NCBI GenBank assembly: GCA_964244885.1
Contig: CAXTKD010000019.1
Coordinates: 1-61,198 of the forward strand
DNA length: 61,198 nucleotides
Reading direction: 5' to 3'
Origin: CAXTKD01 sp964244885
GTDB taxonomy: Bacteria; Pseudomonadota; Alphaproteobacteria; Sphingomonadales; Sphingomonadaceae
Shown one piece after another: positions 1 through 8,650 of this stretch. The notes under the pieces were generated by a model. It ran no database searches. It worked only from the letters and a program-made list of their open reading frames with translations, and was not told the DNA's origin. Made by a program: the position numbers and the translations under genes. The stretch's first letter is position 1. The number at the start of each line of letters is the position of its first letter.

Positions 1-965
1 ACCCGGAGGAATCCGCCGGCCGCCTGATGCAGCGCGAGCTGATCGCGGTGCCCGAGCACTGGACGGTCGGCAAGGTCATCGACTTCGTCCGGGATAATCC
101 GAACCAGGCCGAGGACTTCTGGGAGATCTTCGTCGTCGATCCGGGCCACAAGCCGGTCGGCACGATGCGCCTGTCGTCGATCCTGAGGACGGCGCGTACC
201 GTCCAGGTCGCCGAGATCATGCAGGACGAGCAGACTCTGATCCCGGTCGGGATGGACCAGGAAGAGGTGGCGCTGCGCTTCCAGAAATACGCGCTCATCT
301 CGGCCGCGGTGGTCGACGACGCGGGCCGGCTGGTCGGCGTGATCACGGTCGACGACATCGTCCACGTCATCAGCCAGGAGGCCGGCGAGGATATCCTGCG
401 GCTGTCGGGCGCGGGCGACGAGGGCGACATCAACGAGCCGGTGCGCGGGGCGTTCTTTACGCGCGTGCGATGGCTGATCGTCAACCTCGGCACCGCGATC
501 ATCGCCTCCAGCGTGATCTCGCTGTTCCAGGGCACAATCTCGAAGATGGTGGCGCTGGCGGTGCTGATGCCGATCGTCTCCGGCATGGGCGGCAACGCCG
601 GCACGCAGACGATGGCGGTGGTGGTGCGGGCGCTCGCCACCGACCAGCTGACCGAGGCGAACACCGTCCGCGCCATCGTCCGCGAGTTTCGGATCGCGGC
701 GCTGAACGGCGTGACCCTGGGCGTTCTGATCGGCCTCGGCGTCGGGTGGATCTTCGGCAACCCGCAGCTCGGCGCGGTGATGGGCGCGGCGATGCTGATC
801 AACAACCTCGTCGCCGGGCTTTCGGGCGTGCTGATCCCGGTGGCGCTCGACCGGCTGAAGGTCGATCCCGCGGTGTCGTCGGCGGTGTTCGTGACGATGA
901 TGACCGACGTGATGGGCTTCTTCTCGTTCCTGGGGCTCGCGGCGCTGACGGGGTTGACCGGCTAG
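1..965 (+). CDS. mgtE: Magnesium transporter MgtE, C-terminal part (5' end outside window)
   Basis: This is the 3' part of a MgtE-type Mg2+ channel of the inner membrane. The frame is open from the first bases, reading PEESAGRLM before the first ATG at 27, and that phrase is typical of the linker just before the CBS pair, so the gene starts upstream. Visible parts are the CBS domains (about window residues 10-130, including GRLVGVITVDDIV) and then the membrane domain with about five hydrophobic helices. The signature PIVSGMGGNAGTQT, which lines the pore in MgtE proteins, is present. In this family the cytosolic CBS domains sense Mg2+ and gate the pore. The gene ends 23 bases before a DUF1489 gene on the same strand. 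Confidence 0.95.
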   Translation, partial: PEESAGRLMQRELIAVPEHWTVGKVIDFVRDNPNQAEDFWEIFVVDPGHKPVGTMRLSSILRTARTVQVAEIMQDEQTLIPVGMDQEEVALRFQKYALISAAVVDDAGRLVGVITVDDIVHVISQEAGEDILRLSGAGDEGDINEPVRGAFFTRVRWLIVNLGTAIIASSVISLFQGTISKMVALAVLMPIVSGMGGNAGTQTMAVVVRALATDQLTEANTVRAIVREFRIAALNGVTLGVLIGLGVGWIFGNPQLGAVMGAAMLINNLVAGLSGVLIPVALDRLKVDPAVSSAVFVTMMTDVMGFFSFLGLAALTGLTG

Positions 966-988
966 GCCCCGGTCCCCACCTGATTTGC

Positions 989-1411
989 ATGCCGCTCCAC
1001 ATGACAAAGGTCGCGGTCAGGTGCCCGAACGTCGAGCATCTGGCCAAGCGGCAGGCCGGCCGTGTCGAGGAGCGCGGCGGCGTGGAGACCGTCGTCTGCC
1101 AGACGCGCTACAGCCCGAAGCGCGCCGGGGAGATGATCGGCGGCTCGCTCTACTGGATCGTCAAGCACACGCTGGCGGCACGGCAGACCATCCTCGATTT
1201 CGAGTTGGTGGACACGCGCCAGGGCAAGAAATGCCACATCCTGCTGTCGCCCGAGGTCGTGCCGGTGCTGGCCGCGCCGCTCCGCGCGCACCAGGGCTGG
1301 CGCTACCTTGAGCCGGGAGTCGCGCCGCCCGACCTGAGCACGGTCGGCGGCGACGTCGGCCAGCTACCGCTCAAGATGATGCGGAGTTTGAGGGAATTGG
1401 GGATTCTGTAG
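989..1411 (+). CDS. DUF1489 family protein
   Basis: This encodes a 140-residue soluble protein matching the alphaproteobacterial DUF1489 family: MPLHMTKVAV start, SLYWIVKHTLAARQTILDFE in the middle, and GWRYLEPGVAPPDL near the end. No function is established for the family. The ATG at 989 was chosen because the protein then begins at the family's usual N-terminus; a second ATG lies four codons later. There is no signal peptide or membrane segment. It follows mgtE by 23 bases and is probably cotranscribed with it. A large REP-like inverted repeat lies just downstream. Confidence 0.85.
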   Translation: MPLHMTKVAVRCPNVEHLAKRQAGRVEERGGVETVVCQTRYSPKRAGEMIGGSLYWIVKHTLAARQTILDFELVDTRQGKKCHILLSPEVVPVLAAPLRAHQGWRYLEPGVAPPDLSTVGGDVGQLPLKMMRSLRELGIL

Positions 1412-1444
1412 CGTGGAGGGTCACCCTGCCTCGGTGCCGCGATG

Positions 1445-1566
1445 CCCGGCGGTGTCACCCCACCCTGTCCCTCCCCATCGAAGGGGAGGGGACGCCCCTC
1501 TTGCAAGGCTCAGCCTAGTCCCTCCCCCTTCGATGGGGGAGGTTAGGTGGGGGTGACACCGCCGGG
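1445..1566. repeat. Large REP-like inverted repeat
   Basis: The two outer arms are nearly perfect complements: CCCGGCGGTGTCACCCC on the left and GGGTGACACCGCCGGG on the right. Inside are G/C-rich sub-hairpins around CCTCCCC..GGGGAGG. It sits between two genes transcribed toward each other and could act as a bidirectional transcription barrier. It is the REP/BIME type of extragenic palindrome common in sphingomonads, and differs from the elements at 6372, 9533 and 24833. Confidence 0.8.
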
Positions 1567-1580
1567 CGAAAGGCGCCGCG

Positions 1581-2267
1581 CTAGCTGCAGTGGGCGTCGC
1601 CGCTGCCCATTTTCGAGGTGGTGCAGCGCGCGCCGCCCGAGACGGTGATGTCGCCCGAGCCCATGATCGAGACCTTGGCGGTCCGGCTGGCCGAGGCGGC
1701 GATGTCGCCCGACCCGGCGACCGAGGCGCTCAGAGTCTGGCACTTGAGGCCGCCCGCGCGGATATCACCCGAACCGGCGATCGACAGGTCGCCGCTGTCA
1801 CAGCGCCCGGCGGCGACGAGATCGCCCGAGCCGGCGATCGACAGGCTGGCCGAACGGCCGTCGATCGCCCCGATGTTGAGGTTGCCCGAGCCGGCGATCG
1901 AGGCGGAGACCTTGCCGCCTTTCAGCCGATCGACCGCGATGTCGCCCGAGCCGGCGAGGCCGACGCTGCTGAGCGACGGCACGGTGACGCGGATCTTTAC
2001 CGGCTTCGACAGCTTGAACATCTTCCACTGGTGGCGATCGCGCGGACCGATCTCGAGACGGCCGGACCTTACCTCGGCCTTGAGCTGGTCGAGGTCGGCC
2101 TGTTCTCCGAAGGCATGGACGCTCGGCGCGCTGCCGGTGGTGACCGTCACGTCATAGGGACCGACGACGCCGAGCTCTGTGAAATTGCCGACGCCGAACG
2201 AGCGCTCGGCGGCGGCGGCGGGAACCGCGATCATCGCGGCGGCGAAAAGTGCGAGCTTGATGGACAT
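1581..2267 (-). CDS. Secreted GIN-domain (DUF2807) protein with GSGD repeats
   Basis: This encodes a 228-residue protein with a signal peptide (MSIKLALFAAAMIAVPAAAA) and then a putative auto-transporter adhesin head GIN domain (DUF2807). The second half is a run of about seven short repeats centred on GSGD (AGSGDIAV, AGSGNLNI, AGSGDLVA and so on), as expected for a right-handed parallel beta-helix with one repeat per turn. No enzymatic function is known. The start at 2267 is favoured over the longer open frame because it gives a clean signal peptide and has GGGAG just upstream. It probably acts in the periplasm or at the cell surface. The C-terminus ends in Cys-Ser, and four cysteines fall in the repeat region. 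Confidence 0.85.
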   Translation of the reverse strand: MSIKLALFAAAMIAVPAAAAERSFGVGNFTELGVVGPYDVTVTTGSAPSVHAFGEQADLDQLKAEVRSGRLEIGPRDRHQWKMFKLSKPVKIRVTVPSLSSVGLAGSGDIAVDRLKGGKVSASIAGSGNLNIGAIDGRSASLSIAGSGDLVAAGRCDSGDLSIAGSGDIRAGGLKCQTLSASVAGSGDIAASASRTAKVSIMGSGDITVSGGARCTTSKMGSGDAHCS

Positions 2268-2325
2268 GGCGATACTCCCAAGGTCTGTGTTATTTGTGTA
2301 ACACGGTGGACTGCGATCTTCAAAC

Positions 2326-2358
2326 AAAAAGGCCCGGACCTTGCGGGCCGGGCCTTTT
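2326..2358. terminator. Bidirectional rho-independent terminator
   Basis: A GC stem (GGCCCGG..CCGGGCC) is flanked by AAAAA on the left and TTTT on the right, so it can act on both strands. It lies just after the carD stop codon on the minus strand and ahead of the GIN-domain gene. Confidence 0.8.
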
Positions 2359-2378
2359 CAATTGCGATGTTAGAGGGC

Positions 2379-2894
2379 TTAGGCCGCCTTGGCTTCAGCC
2401 TTCAGGACCGACTCGATCTTGGCCTGCGCCGACGGCTCGTCGATGTTTTCCATCGCGGCGAGCTCGCGGGCGAGGCGGCCGATCGCGGCCTCGTAGATCT
2501 GACGCTCGGAGTAGGACTGCTCGGGCTGGTCCTCGGCGCGGTGGAGGTCGCGGACCACCTCGGCGATCGACACGAGGTCGCCCGAGTTGATCTTCGCCTC
2601 ATACTCCTGCGCGCGGCGCGACCACATGGTGCGCTTGACCTTGGGACGGCCCTTCAGCGTCGTCAGCGCCTCGAGCAGCGTCGCCTGGCTCGACAGCTTG
2701 CGCATGCCGGCCGAGTCGGCCTTGTTGGTCGGAACGCGGAGCGTCATGCGCTCCTTCTCGAAGCGCAGCACGTAGAGCTCGAGCACAACGCCGGCGATTT
2801 CCGAGCGCTGGACTTCCGTCACACGACCGACACCATGTTTGGGATAAACGACATGGTCGCCGACGACGAAACCGAGTTCCTTGGATGCTGGCAT
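2379..2894 (-). CDS. carD: CarD family transcriptional regulator
   Basis: This encodes a 171-residue CarD/CdnL-type protein. The N-terminal CarD_TRCF RNA-polymerase interaction domain is clear (GDHVVYPKHGVGRVTEV, residues about 10-65) and is followed by a helical DNA-binding part (about 75-160, with TMWSRRAQEYEAKINSGD). The family binds the RNA polymerase beta subunit and stabilises open complexes, mainly at stable-RNA promoters. The start at 2894 (MPASKELGF) is the usual N-terminus; the open frame extends 24 codons further, but that stretch does not look like CarD. A strong terminator follows the gene. Confidence 0.93.
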   Translation of the reverse strand: MPASKELGFVVGDHVVYPKHGVGRVTEVQRSEIAGVVLELYVLRFEKERMTLRVPTNKADSAGMRKLSSQATLLEALTTLKGRPKVKRTMWSRRAQEYEAKINSGDLVSIAEVVRDLHRAEDQPEQSYSERQIYEAAIGRLARELAAMENIDEPSAQAKIESVLKAEAKAA

Positions 2895-3065
2895 AGGAGG
2901 GTATCCTTTCGCTATCGTCCCGTCCGGCGGGACGCTCTGAGACGGCCGGGTAAACGCGGCCGCCATATCGGCGAAGAGATCGCCGTTGCGCGATTATATA
3001 GCAGAAAAATCAGCCGAATGCCACGCCTTCCTAAGGCCGCGGCATCAGACGCTTAACGTCGCAGC

Positions 3066-3407
3066 CTACTGCCCGTCGGTCCCCGGCTCGGCGGAGAAGA
3101 ACTTGTCGTACTTGCCCTCTTCGCCCTTGTGCGCGTCGGCGTCGGGCGGAGTCGCGCCCTTCACCGTGATGTTGGGCCAGGTGGCGGAGAAGGTGGCGTT
3201 GAGCTCGAGCCACTTTTCGAGGCCGTTCTCGGTATCGGGGAGAATCGCCTCGGCCGGGCATTCGGGCTCGCAGACGCCGCAGTCGATGCACTCGCTGGGG
3301 TTGATCACCACCATGTTCTCGCCCTCGTAGAAGCAATCGACGGGGCAGACCTCGACGCAGTCCATGTACTTGCACTTGATGCAAGCCTCGGTGACGACAT
3401 AGGTCAT
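3066..3407 (-). CDS. fdxA: Ferredoxin FdxA (7Fe-8S type)
   Basis: This encodes a 113-residue bacterial ferredoxin. Cysteines at residues 9, 12, 17, 21, 25, 40, 43, 46 and 50 form the pattern of a [3Fe-4S] plus [4Fe-4S] ferredoxin, with the characteristic CVEVCPVDCFYEG and CIDCGVCEPECP stretches. The C-terminal half is the long tail seen in alphaproteobacterial FdxA. It is a low-potential electron carrier in the cytosol. It lies just downstream of the helicase/S4 pair on the same strand, 34 bases after the S4 gene's stop. Confidence 0.95.
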   Translation of the reverse strand: MTYVVTEACIKCKYMDCVEVCPVDCFYEGENMVVINPSECIDCGVCEPECPAEAILPDTENGLEKWLELNATFSATWPNITVKGATPPDADAHKGEEGKYDKFFSAEPGTDGQ

Positions 3408-3441
3408 TCAAATCTTCCTCGTGGCGGTGAGCGCGCCCCGA

Positions 3442-3738
3442 TTAACCGTGCGCAGCGCGCGCCGTCAACGGTTCGGCGAGATCGGTGTAAAGGTGCATCG
3501 CCTCGACGAACGGCCCGCGCCGGTCGGCGAGCGCCTCGACTCGCACGATCCGCACCTCGTCGTGCCACGGAAAGCTCAGGATCGAACCCGGCCGCACCAG
3601 CGCGGAGCATCGCTCGATCACCCGGCCATCCAATCGGAGGTGCCGGCTCTCCGCCAGCTCCTGGGCCTGACTTCGCGACTTGGTGAGCCGCGCGAACCAT
3701 AGCCATTTGTCCAATCGCAAGCCGGGACCGTAGACCAA
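3442..3738 (-). CDS. RNA-binding S4 domain protein (Hsp15-like), TTG start
   Basis: This encodes a 98-residue protein with an S4 RNA-binding domain (LRLDKWLWFARLTKSRSQAQELAE, residues about 6-60), like Hsp15/RNA-binding S4 proteins that handle stalled 50S subunits. No ATG is available near the domain. The TTG at 3738 is the likely start: it lies two bases after the helicase stop and has GAGGAG upstream at a good distance, formed by the last codons of the helicase. Translation is therefore probably coupled to the helicase gene. Confidence 0.85.
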   Translation of the reverse strand: MVYGPGLRLDKWLWFARLTKSRSQAQELAESRHLRLDGRVIERCSALVRPGSILSFPWHDEVRIVRVEALADRRGPFVEAMHLYTDLAEPLTARAAHG

Positions 3739-3740
3739 AT

Positions 3741-6266
3741 CTATCTCCTCATCTCTCCAAGGACAGCGAACGGGGAATTGACGCGAACCGGGGCGCGGCG
3801 ATCGGGCCGCTGGCGCTCGGGCCGCGGGCCGCGCCATTCGAAAGCGGCCTCGCCATCGACGCTCTTCAGCCGGTAGCCGAGAGCGCGCATCAGACGGGTG
3901 AAGCCGTCGCGGCTCATGCCGACCGAGGCGGCCCATTGCAGATCGGGGACGAAGGCGGCGCGGCCGTCGCGCTGGCCATGCATGGCGCGGGCGAGACGCT
4001 CGACCATGTCGATGCGAACGGCCTCCGGCCCGACCGGCCAGAAGCCTGCGACATCGTAGAAATCCTTGGGCGCCGCGGCATTGATCGCGACGGTGACGAG
4101 CCCCGGCGGCGGCGGCGGCGGAGTCTCGGAGACGCGGCGGTGGATCGCCCAGAGGGCGAGGCGCCAGCGGGTCGGCTCGGGCCGGAGAAGCGCCGAGACG
4201 AAGACGTGGGCGACGCCGAGCTTGACCCCGGCCTGCGACAGCAGCCGCCGGTCCGCCTTGTCGAGCGCCACGATCTGGGTCGCGACGCGGTCGCGGACGA
4301 GGCAGCCGAGATTCTCGACGAGCTGGACGACGAGGCCGCGCGCCGCCGGCGACAGCTCCGCCGCGCGGGCGGCGAGCGCGGTCAAGGGCGCGAGGTGCTT
4401 GTCGCACTGCGCGGCGAACCAGGCGTCGAGGCGGGTGCGAATGAGGGCGCGGTCGGGAGCGGGAAGGCTATCGACGCTGCGGTCGAGGACGACGCGCGGG
4501 GTCAGCGCGTCGCGGCCTTCGGCGAGCGTTGCGACGCGGGCGCCGGTCCACAGCAGGCGGGGCGGCATGCCGCCGTCGAAGACCAGCGCGAAGGCTTCGT
4601 CGTCGGACTCGGCGAGGAGTTTTGCACGGCGCGCGAGCTCGCCGGTCAGGCGGCGCTCGGCGGCGGCGAGCAGCATGCGCTTCTCGCCGGCGCGGGCGTT
4701 GGGATCTGCGACGAAGCGGAAGCCGGTCAGGGTGCCGATCGCCTCGCCTTCGACTGCGACGGTGCCGTCGGGGTCGATCTCGACACCCAAGTCCTGCGGC
4801 CCCTTGGCCTTCAGGTCGCGGAGCAGCACGGCGGTGCGGCGGTCGACGAAGCGCTGAGTCAGGCCGAGGTGCATGGCGTCGGAGAGCTTGTCCTCCAGCG
4901 CGCGGGTTCGCTCGGCCCACAAGGGCGCATTGGCGAGCCAGTTGTTGCGGTGCGCGATGTAGGTCCAGGTGCGCGCGGCGGCGATGCGGCCGGAGATCGT
5001 CGCGATGTCGCCGCCGACGTGATCGAGGTTGGCGACCTCGGCGGCGATCCACTCCTCGGGCAGCAGGCCGTCGCCTTCGGTCAGGTGGCGGTAGATTCGC
5101 GCGACGAGGCGGGCGTGCTGATCCGGCCCGGTCTTGCGGTAGTCGGGCACGCCGCACGCCGCCCACAGACGCTGGAGGCGCGCCGGGGTGCGGGCGCGTT
5201 CGGACACCCACTCCTCGCGCGCCAGCGAGCGCAGGACGGCGAGATCGACCGCGTCATGCGCCTTGGTTAGCGCCTCGGCGCGCGGGCGCTCGTCGAGCGA
5301 GGCGAGCAGGCCGCCCAAGGACCGGTAATCGAGCCTGGCGTTGCGCCATACGAGCTGGTCGAGCGGCGGGAACTGGTGGCCCTCGACCGCCTCGACCTCC
5401 TCAGGCTCGAAGCCGCCGACCGTCTCGGTGCCGAGCTGGACGACGCCGAAGGTGCCGTCGCGCTGGTAGCGCCCGGCGCGGCCGGCGATCTGCGCCATCT
5501 CGGCGGTGGTCAGCCGGCGGTGGCGGTGGCCGTCGAACTTCGACAGCGAGGCGAAGGCGACATGGGCGATGTCCATGTTCAGCCCCATGCCGATCGCATC
5601 GGTCGCGACGAGATAATCGACCTCGCCCGACTGGTACATCGCGACCTGCGCGTTGCGGGTGCGGGGGCTGAGGCCGCCCATGACGACCGCTGCGCCGCCC
5701 TTGTGCCGGCGGAGCATCTCCGCGAGCGCGTAGACCTCCTCCGCGGTGAAGGCGACGATCGCGGTGCGCTTGGGCAGGCGGGAGAGCTTCTTCGGGCCGG
5801 TATAGCTGAGCGTCGAGAAGCGCGGGCGGGTGACGATCTCGGCGTCGGGAAGCAGGCGGCGGATGAGCGGACGGAGCGTCTCGGCGCCGAGGATCATCGT
5901 CTCGGCATAGCCGCGCGAGTGGAGCAGCCGGTCGGTGAACACGTGGCCGCGCTCGCGGTCCGCGCCCATCTGCGCCTCGTCGAGGCCGACGAAGGCGACC
6001 TCGCGGTCAGAGGGCATCGATTCCACGGTGCAGAGGAAGTAGCGCGCCTCGGGCGGCAGGATCTTCTCCTCGCCGGTGATCAGCGCAACTTGGCGTTCGC
6101 CCTTGAGCTTGACGACGCGGTCGTAGACCTCGCGGGCGAGGAGCCGGAGCGGGAAACCCATCATGCCGGAGGCGTGGCCGCACATCCGTTCGACGGCGAG
6201 ATGGGTCTTGCCCGTGTTGGTGGGACCCAAAACGGCAGTGAGACTGGCTTTAAGCAGTCCGCCCAT
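3741..6266 (-). CDS. Suv3-like DEAD/DEAH-type RNA helicase
   Basis: This encodes an 841-residue superfamily 2 helicase related to mitochondrial SUV3. Walker A is GPTNTGKT (residues 14-21), motif II is DEAQ (96-99), and the helicase C-terminal domain has TDAIGMGLN and QIAGRAGRYQRDG. The long C-terminal region matches the alphaproteobacterial Suv3-like family and ends in a basic Pro/Arg-rich tail. Its likely role is RNA unwinding in RNA turnover. The start at 6266 (MGGLLKASLTAVLG) puts Walker A at the usual distance from the N-terminus. The frame stays open about 128 codons upstream, through a REP-like repeat, but that stretch is not protein-like. The S4 gene follows by two bases. Confidence 0.9.
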   Translation of the reverse strand: MGGLLKASLTAVLGPTNTGKTHLAVERMCGHASGMMGFPLRLLAREVYDRVVKLKGERQVALITGEEKILPPEARYFLCTVESMPSDREVAFVGLDEAQMGADRERGHVFTDRLLHSRGYAETMILGAETLRPLIRRLLPDAEIVTRPRFSTLSYTGPKKLSRLPKRTAIVAFTAEEVYALAEMLRRHKGGAAVVMGGLSPRTRNAQVAMYQSGEVDYLVATDAIGMGLNMDIAHVAFASLSKFDGHRHRRLTTAEMAQIAGRAGRYQRDGTFGVVQLGTETVGGFEPEEVEAVEGHQFPPLDQLVWRNARLDYRSLGGLLASLDERPRAEALTKAHDAVDLAVLRSLAREEWVSERARTPARLQRLWAACGVPDYRKTGPDQHARLVARIYRHLTEGDGLLPEEWIAAEVANLDHVGGDIATISGRIAAARTWTYIAHRNNWLANAPLWAERTRALEDKLSDAMHLGLTQRFVDRRTAVLLRDLKAKGPQDLGVEIDPDGTVAVEGEAIGTLTGFRFVADPNARAGEKRMLLAAAERRLTGELARRAKLLAESDDEAFALVFDGGMPPRLLWTGARVATLAEGRDALTPRVVLDRSVDSLPAPDRALIRTRLDAWFAAQCDKHLAPLTALAARAAELSPAARGLVVQLVENLGCLVRDRVATQIVALDKADRRLLSQAGVKLGVAHVFVSALLRPEPTRWRLALWAIHRRVSETPPPPPPGLVTVAINAAAPKDFYDVAGFWPVGPEAVRIDMVERLARAMHGQRDGRAAFVPDLQWAASVGMSRDGFTRLMRALGYRLKSVDGEAAFEWRGPRPERQRPDRRAPVRVNSPFAVLGEMRR

Positions 6267-6648
6267 GGCCCCAAGGTGCTGCTGCAATGCGACAAACGCA
6301 AGACATTGTGTGTTCGGTTCGTCGCATCGACCAGCCGTTGTGGTTGCGGAACGGTTTTTGCCCCCGAGGCTGTTCCCCACCCCAACCCCTCCCCTGAAGG
6401 AGAGGGGCTTTCCGGCCCGTGCTGACCATAGCCCCTCTCCTTCTGGGGTGGGGACGACGCTGGGCACGCCCACGGACTCAACTGGCCGCGCATAAGCCGC
6501 CGCTCGTCGCAGCGGTGAGTCGCCGGACTCCGGGTTCGGTTGACTTCCAAGGGCTTGGGGGAGAGCCTTGTCATCAGGCCGCAGCAATGCGGCGTTTCGG
6601 GGTGGGGGCCTCGTCCTTCGGGCGAGGCGGAAGGATTCGGGCGGGGAC
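6267..6648. other. Divergent intergenic region between helicase and M23 peptidase genes
   Basis: This 382-base stretch lies between two divergently transcribed genes and must hold both promoters. It contains the REP-like element at 6372-6454. Open frames cross it on both strands, but their translations are low-complexity and repeat-derived. I see no tRNA, no clear -35/-10 pair and no other gene. Confidence 0.7.
6372..6454. repeat. REP-like inverted repeat (CCCCTCTCCTTC family)
   Basis: The left arm (CCCCACCCCAACCCC then TCCCCTGAAGGAGAGGGG) is complementary to the right arm AGCCCCTCTCCTTC then TGGGGTGGGGAC, with an internal deletion of about 11 bases in the right arm. The core is shared with the element at 24833-24944, so it belongs to a dispersed family. 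Confidence 0.75.
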
Positions 6649-8112
6649 ATGTTCCAACCGACGTTGCGCGCATTCGATGGCGCCGGAGCTGCGGCTCTGG
6701 CCGGGCCTTACTCATCGCGGGCGATCGCCCGCCCTCGGAGCCCACGCTTCGATCTCGACGATCTCGACCTGATCGTCGACCTCGGCGACCGCATCGGATC
6801 GCTGCACTGGTGGCGCGGCATCGCGACGGTCACTTTGCTGTGCACCGCGGCGATCGTCGTAGGCACGCGGCCGGTGTCGCTTCCGACCGCCACGCCCCCT
6901 GCTCTCCTTCCGAGCCAGGTCGCGCTCGCAGCGCCCGCCGCGATCGCGCCGCTGGCGCTCGGCGGCACTACCGGCCAGACGCCGGTCGCCAACAACAAGG
7001 TGCGCCGCCTCGCCGAAGCGCCCGAGCGGCCGCGCGTCGAGGTTCAGGCGCGCATGCGCGGATCGGACTCGCTGGGCGGCGCGCTGAAGCGCGCGGGCGT
7101 CGGCGCCGCCGAGGCGCGGCAGGTCGCTGACATGGTCGGAAGCTCGGCCAAGGGCATCAAGCCCGGAACGGCGTTCGACCTCGTGCTTGGCCGCCGCGAC
7201 AGCAAGGCGGTCCCCCGTCCGCTCGAGCACCTCGCCTTCCGCGCGGCATTCGACATGAAGATGGAGGTCGTCCGCGAGGGCGACGCGCTCCAGGTCAAGC
7301 GAATCCCGATCAAGGTCGACAACACGCCGCTCCACGTCGAAGGCAAGGTCGGCCGCAGCCTGCAGAGCGCGGCGCGCGCCGCGGGCATGCCCGGCGGCGT
7401 CGTCGGCGACTTCATCAAGGCGCTGTCCTATTCGGTCGATATCCAGCGCGAGGTGAAGGCGAAGGACCGCTTCGACATCGTCGTCTCGCACCGCCGCGCC
7501 GAGACCGGCGAAACCGAGACCGGGCAGCTGCTCTACGCGGCGCTCAACCACGGGGGCAAGCGCATCGAGCTGATGCGCTGGGGCGCGCAGTTCTTCAACG
7601 CCGATGGCTCATCGGCCAAGAAGGGGCTGATGCGGACGCCGGTCAACGGCGCGCGCCAGACCTCGGGCTTCGGCTTCCGGCTCCACCCGCTGCTCGGCTA
7701 TTCGCGGATGCACAAGGGCACCGACTTCGGCGCGCCGATGGGCTCGCCGATCCTCGCCTCGGCCGCCGGCACGGTGAGCTTCGCCGGCTGGCACGGCGGC
7801 CACGGCAATTACGTGATGATCCAGCACGGCCGCGGCATCGCCACCGCTTATGCGCACATGAGCAAGTTCGCGGTGAAGCCGGGCAGCCACGTCAACCAGG
7901 GCCAAGTCATCGGCTATGTCGGCTCGACCGGCATGTCCACCGGACCGCACCTGCACTACGAGGTCTGGGTCAACGGCCAGGCGGTCAACCCGACCGGCGC
8001 CAAGTTCCAGACCGGCACGCAACTGGCGGGCAGCGACCTCGCCAAGTTCAGGTCGAAGATGGCGCAGCTCCGCGGCATCCGCGCCAGCGAGAACGGCGAC
8101 GGCGACGACTGA
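6649..8112 (+). CDS. M23 family metallopeptidase (LytM-type murein endopeptidase)
   Basis: This encodes a 487-residue envelope protein. A cytosolic N-terminus of about 55 residues precedes one membrane anchor (WWRGIATVTLLCTAAIVVGT); then comes a periplasmic linker with an OapA/LysM-like region, and a C-terminal LytM domain. The zinc motif is intact: H355xxxD359 (HKGTD) and H434-L-H436 (PHLHYEVWVNG). Such enzymes cut peptide crosslinks of peptidoglycan. The ATG at 6649 was chosen over an in-frame upstream start because the upstream part overlaps a low-complexity intergenic stretch, and a purine-rich GCGGGG lies just before it. Confidence 0.9.
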   Translation: MFQPTLRAFDGAGAAALAGPYSSRAIARPRSPRFDLDDLDLIVDLGDRIGSLHWWRGIATVTLLCTAAIVVGTRPVSLPTATPPALLPSQVALAAPAAIAPLALGGTTGQTPVANNKVRRLAEAPERPRVEVQARMRGSDSLGGALKRAGVGAAEARQVADMVGSSAKGIKPGTAFDLVLGRRDSKAVPRPLEHLAFRAAFDMKMEVVREGDALQVKRIPIKVDNTPLHVEGKVGRSLQSAARAAGMPGGVVGDFIKALSYSVDIQREVKAKDRFDIVVSHRRAETGETETGQLLYAALNHGGKRIELMRWGAQFFNADGSSAKKGLMRTPVNGARQTSGFGFRLHPLLGYSRMHKGTDFGAPMGSPILASAAGTVSFAGWHGGHGNYVMIQHGRGIATAYAHMSKFAVKPGSHVNQGQVIGYVGSTGMSTGPHLHYEVWVNGQAVNPTGAKFQTGTQLAGSDLAKFRSKMAQLRGIRASENGDGDD

Positions 8113-8171
8113 TTAGACCAACCCTGCGGTCACTGCTGACCTCCGCAATCGGTGGAAGCAGTCGTCTAATC
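8111..8171. repeat. Inverted repeat spanning two convergent stop codons
   Basis: GATTAGAC (from 8111) is repeated inverted as GTCTAATC (ending 8171), around a loop of about 45 bases with weaker internal pairing. It overlaps the ends of the M23 gene (+) and the DUF4431 gene (-). There is no T-run, so a terminator role is uncertain. Confidence 0.4.
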
Positions 8172-8618
8172 CACTCGAGTCCGCCGCAATTTCAACACAC
8201 GCAAAACGAGCGGGGCGTGATGATGGCCGGTCTCAGCTGCGAAGCCCTCACCCTCGACTATAACGCCTTTGCCGATGCTAGCTCTAAGCTGGGCGGAGCC
8301 GAGCTTCGTGTCTGAGTAAATATGGACTGTCCGGAAATGCCTCGCCGGGTCAGCGAAGCCCTCGCTCCCGTCAGATATGCAGCTGGGTTCCGGCATCACG
8401 AGAATGTAGGTTTCTTCGTCTGCGTCGCCGCTTTTGATATCATCGTAGTTTGGCGGCCCAGGGAAATGCCGCAGCGTGAGCTTGCCTTGTGCCCGAACAT
8501 TCGAATCGGCGGACAAATCCACACAATTATGGATGTCCATCGCGCCGCTAACCTGTCCCGACGAAGGGGTCGAAAAGGAAGACAGAATCCCGATGGCGAC
8601 GACAAGCGAAAGCCTCAT
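8166..8618 (-). CDS. DUF4431-like secreted protein
   Basis: This encodes a 150-residue protein with a signal peptide (MRLSLVVAIGILSSFSTPSSG) and then a compact domain resembling DUF4431, with an LTLRHFPGPPNYDDIKSGD stretch, a GD.DEETYILVMPEPSC stretch and a late IGKGVIVEGEGF. That family is of unknown function. Two cysteines (NCVDLS and EPSC) could form a disulfide in the periplasm. The start at 8618 gives the signal peptide. The gene is convergent with the M23 peptidase gene and follows the methyltransferase gene by 32 bases. Codon use is slightly less GC-biased than that of its neighbours. Confidence 0.65.
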   Translation of the reverse strand: MRLSLVVAIGILSSFSTPSSGQVSGAMDIHNCVDLSADSNVRAQGKLTLRHFPGPPNYDDIKSGDADEETYILVMPEPSCISDGSEGFADPARHFRTVHIYSDTKLGSAQLRASIGKGVIVEGEGFAAETGHHHAPLVLRVLKLRRTRVD

Positions 8619-8650
8619 GCGCGCATGATGGCCTGATAAAGCTGGCATCG

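Noticed and set aside
470..988. Long plus-strand open frame upstream of the DUF1489 start
   Set aside because: It lies in another frame of mgtE and translates to Arg/Asp-rich low complexity; the real gene begins at 989.
1600..1990. Regular direct repeats (CCCGAGCCGGCGATCGA, spaced about 30-90 bases) that look CRISPR-like
   Set aside because: They are the coding repeats of the GSGD solenoid in the GIN-domain gene; spacing varies, there are no cas genes, and the frame is maintained throughout.
6267..6650. N-terminal extension of the helicase frame by about 128 codons
   Set aside because: It is read through a REP-like repeat and the divergent promoter region and shows no helicase-family similarity; Walker A fits the start at 6266.
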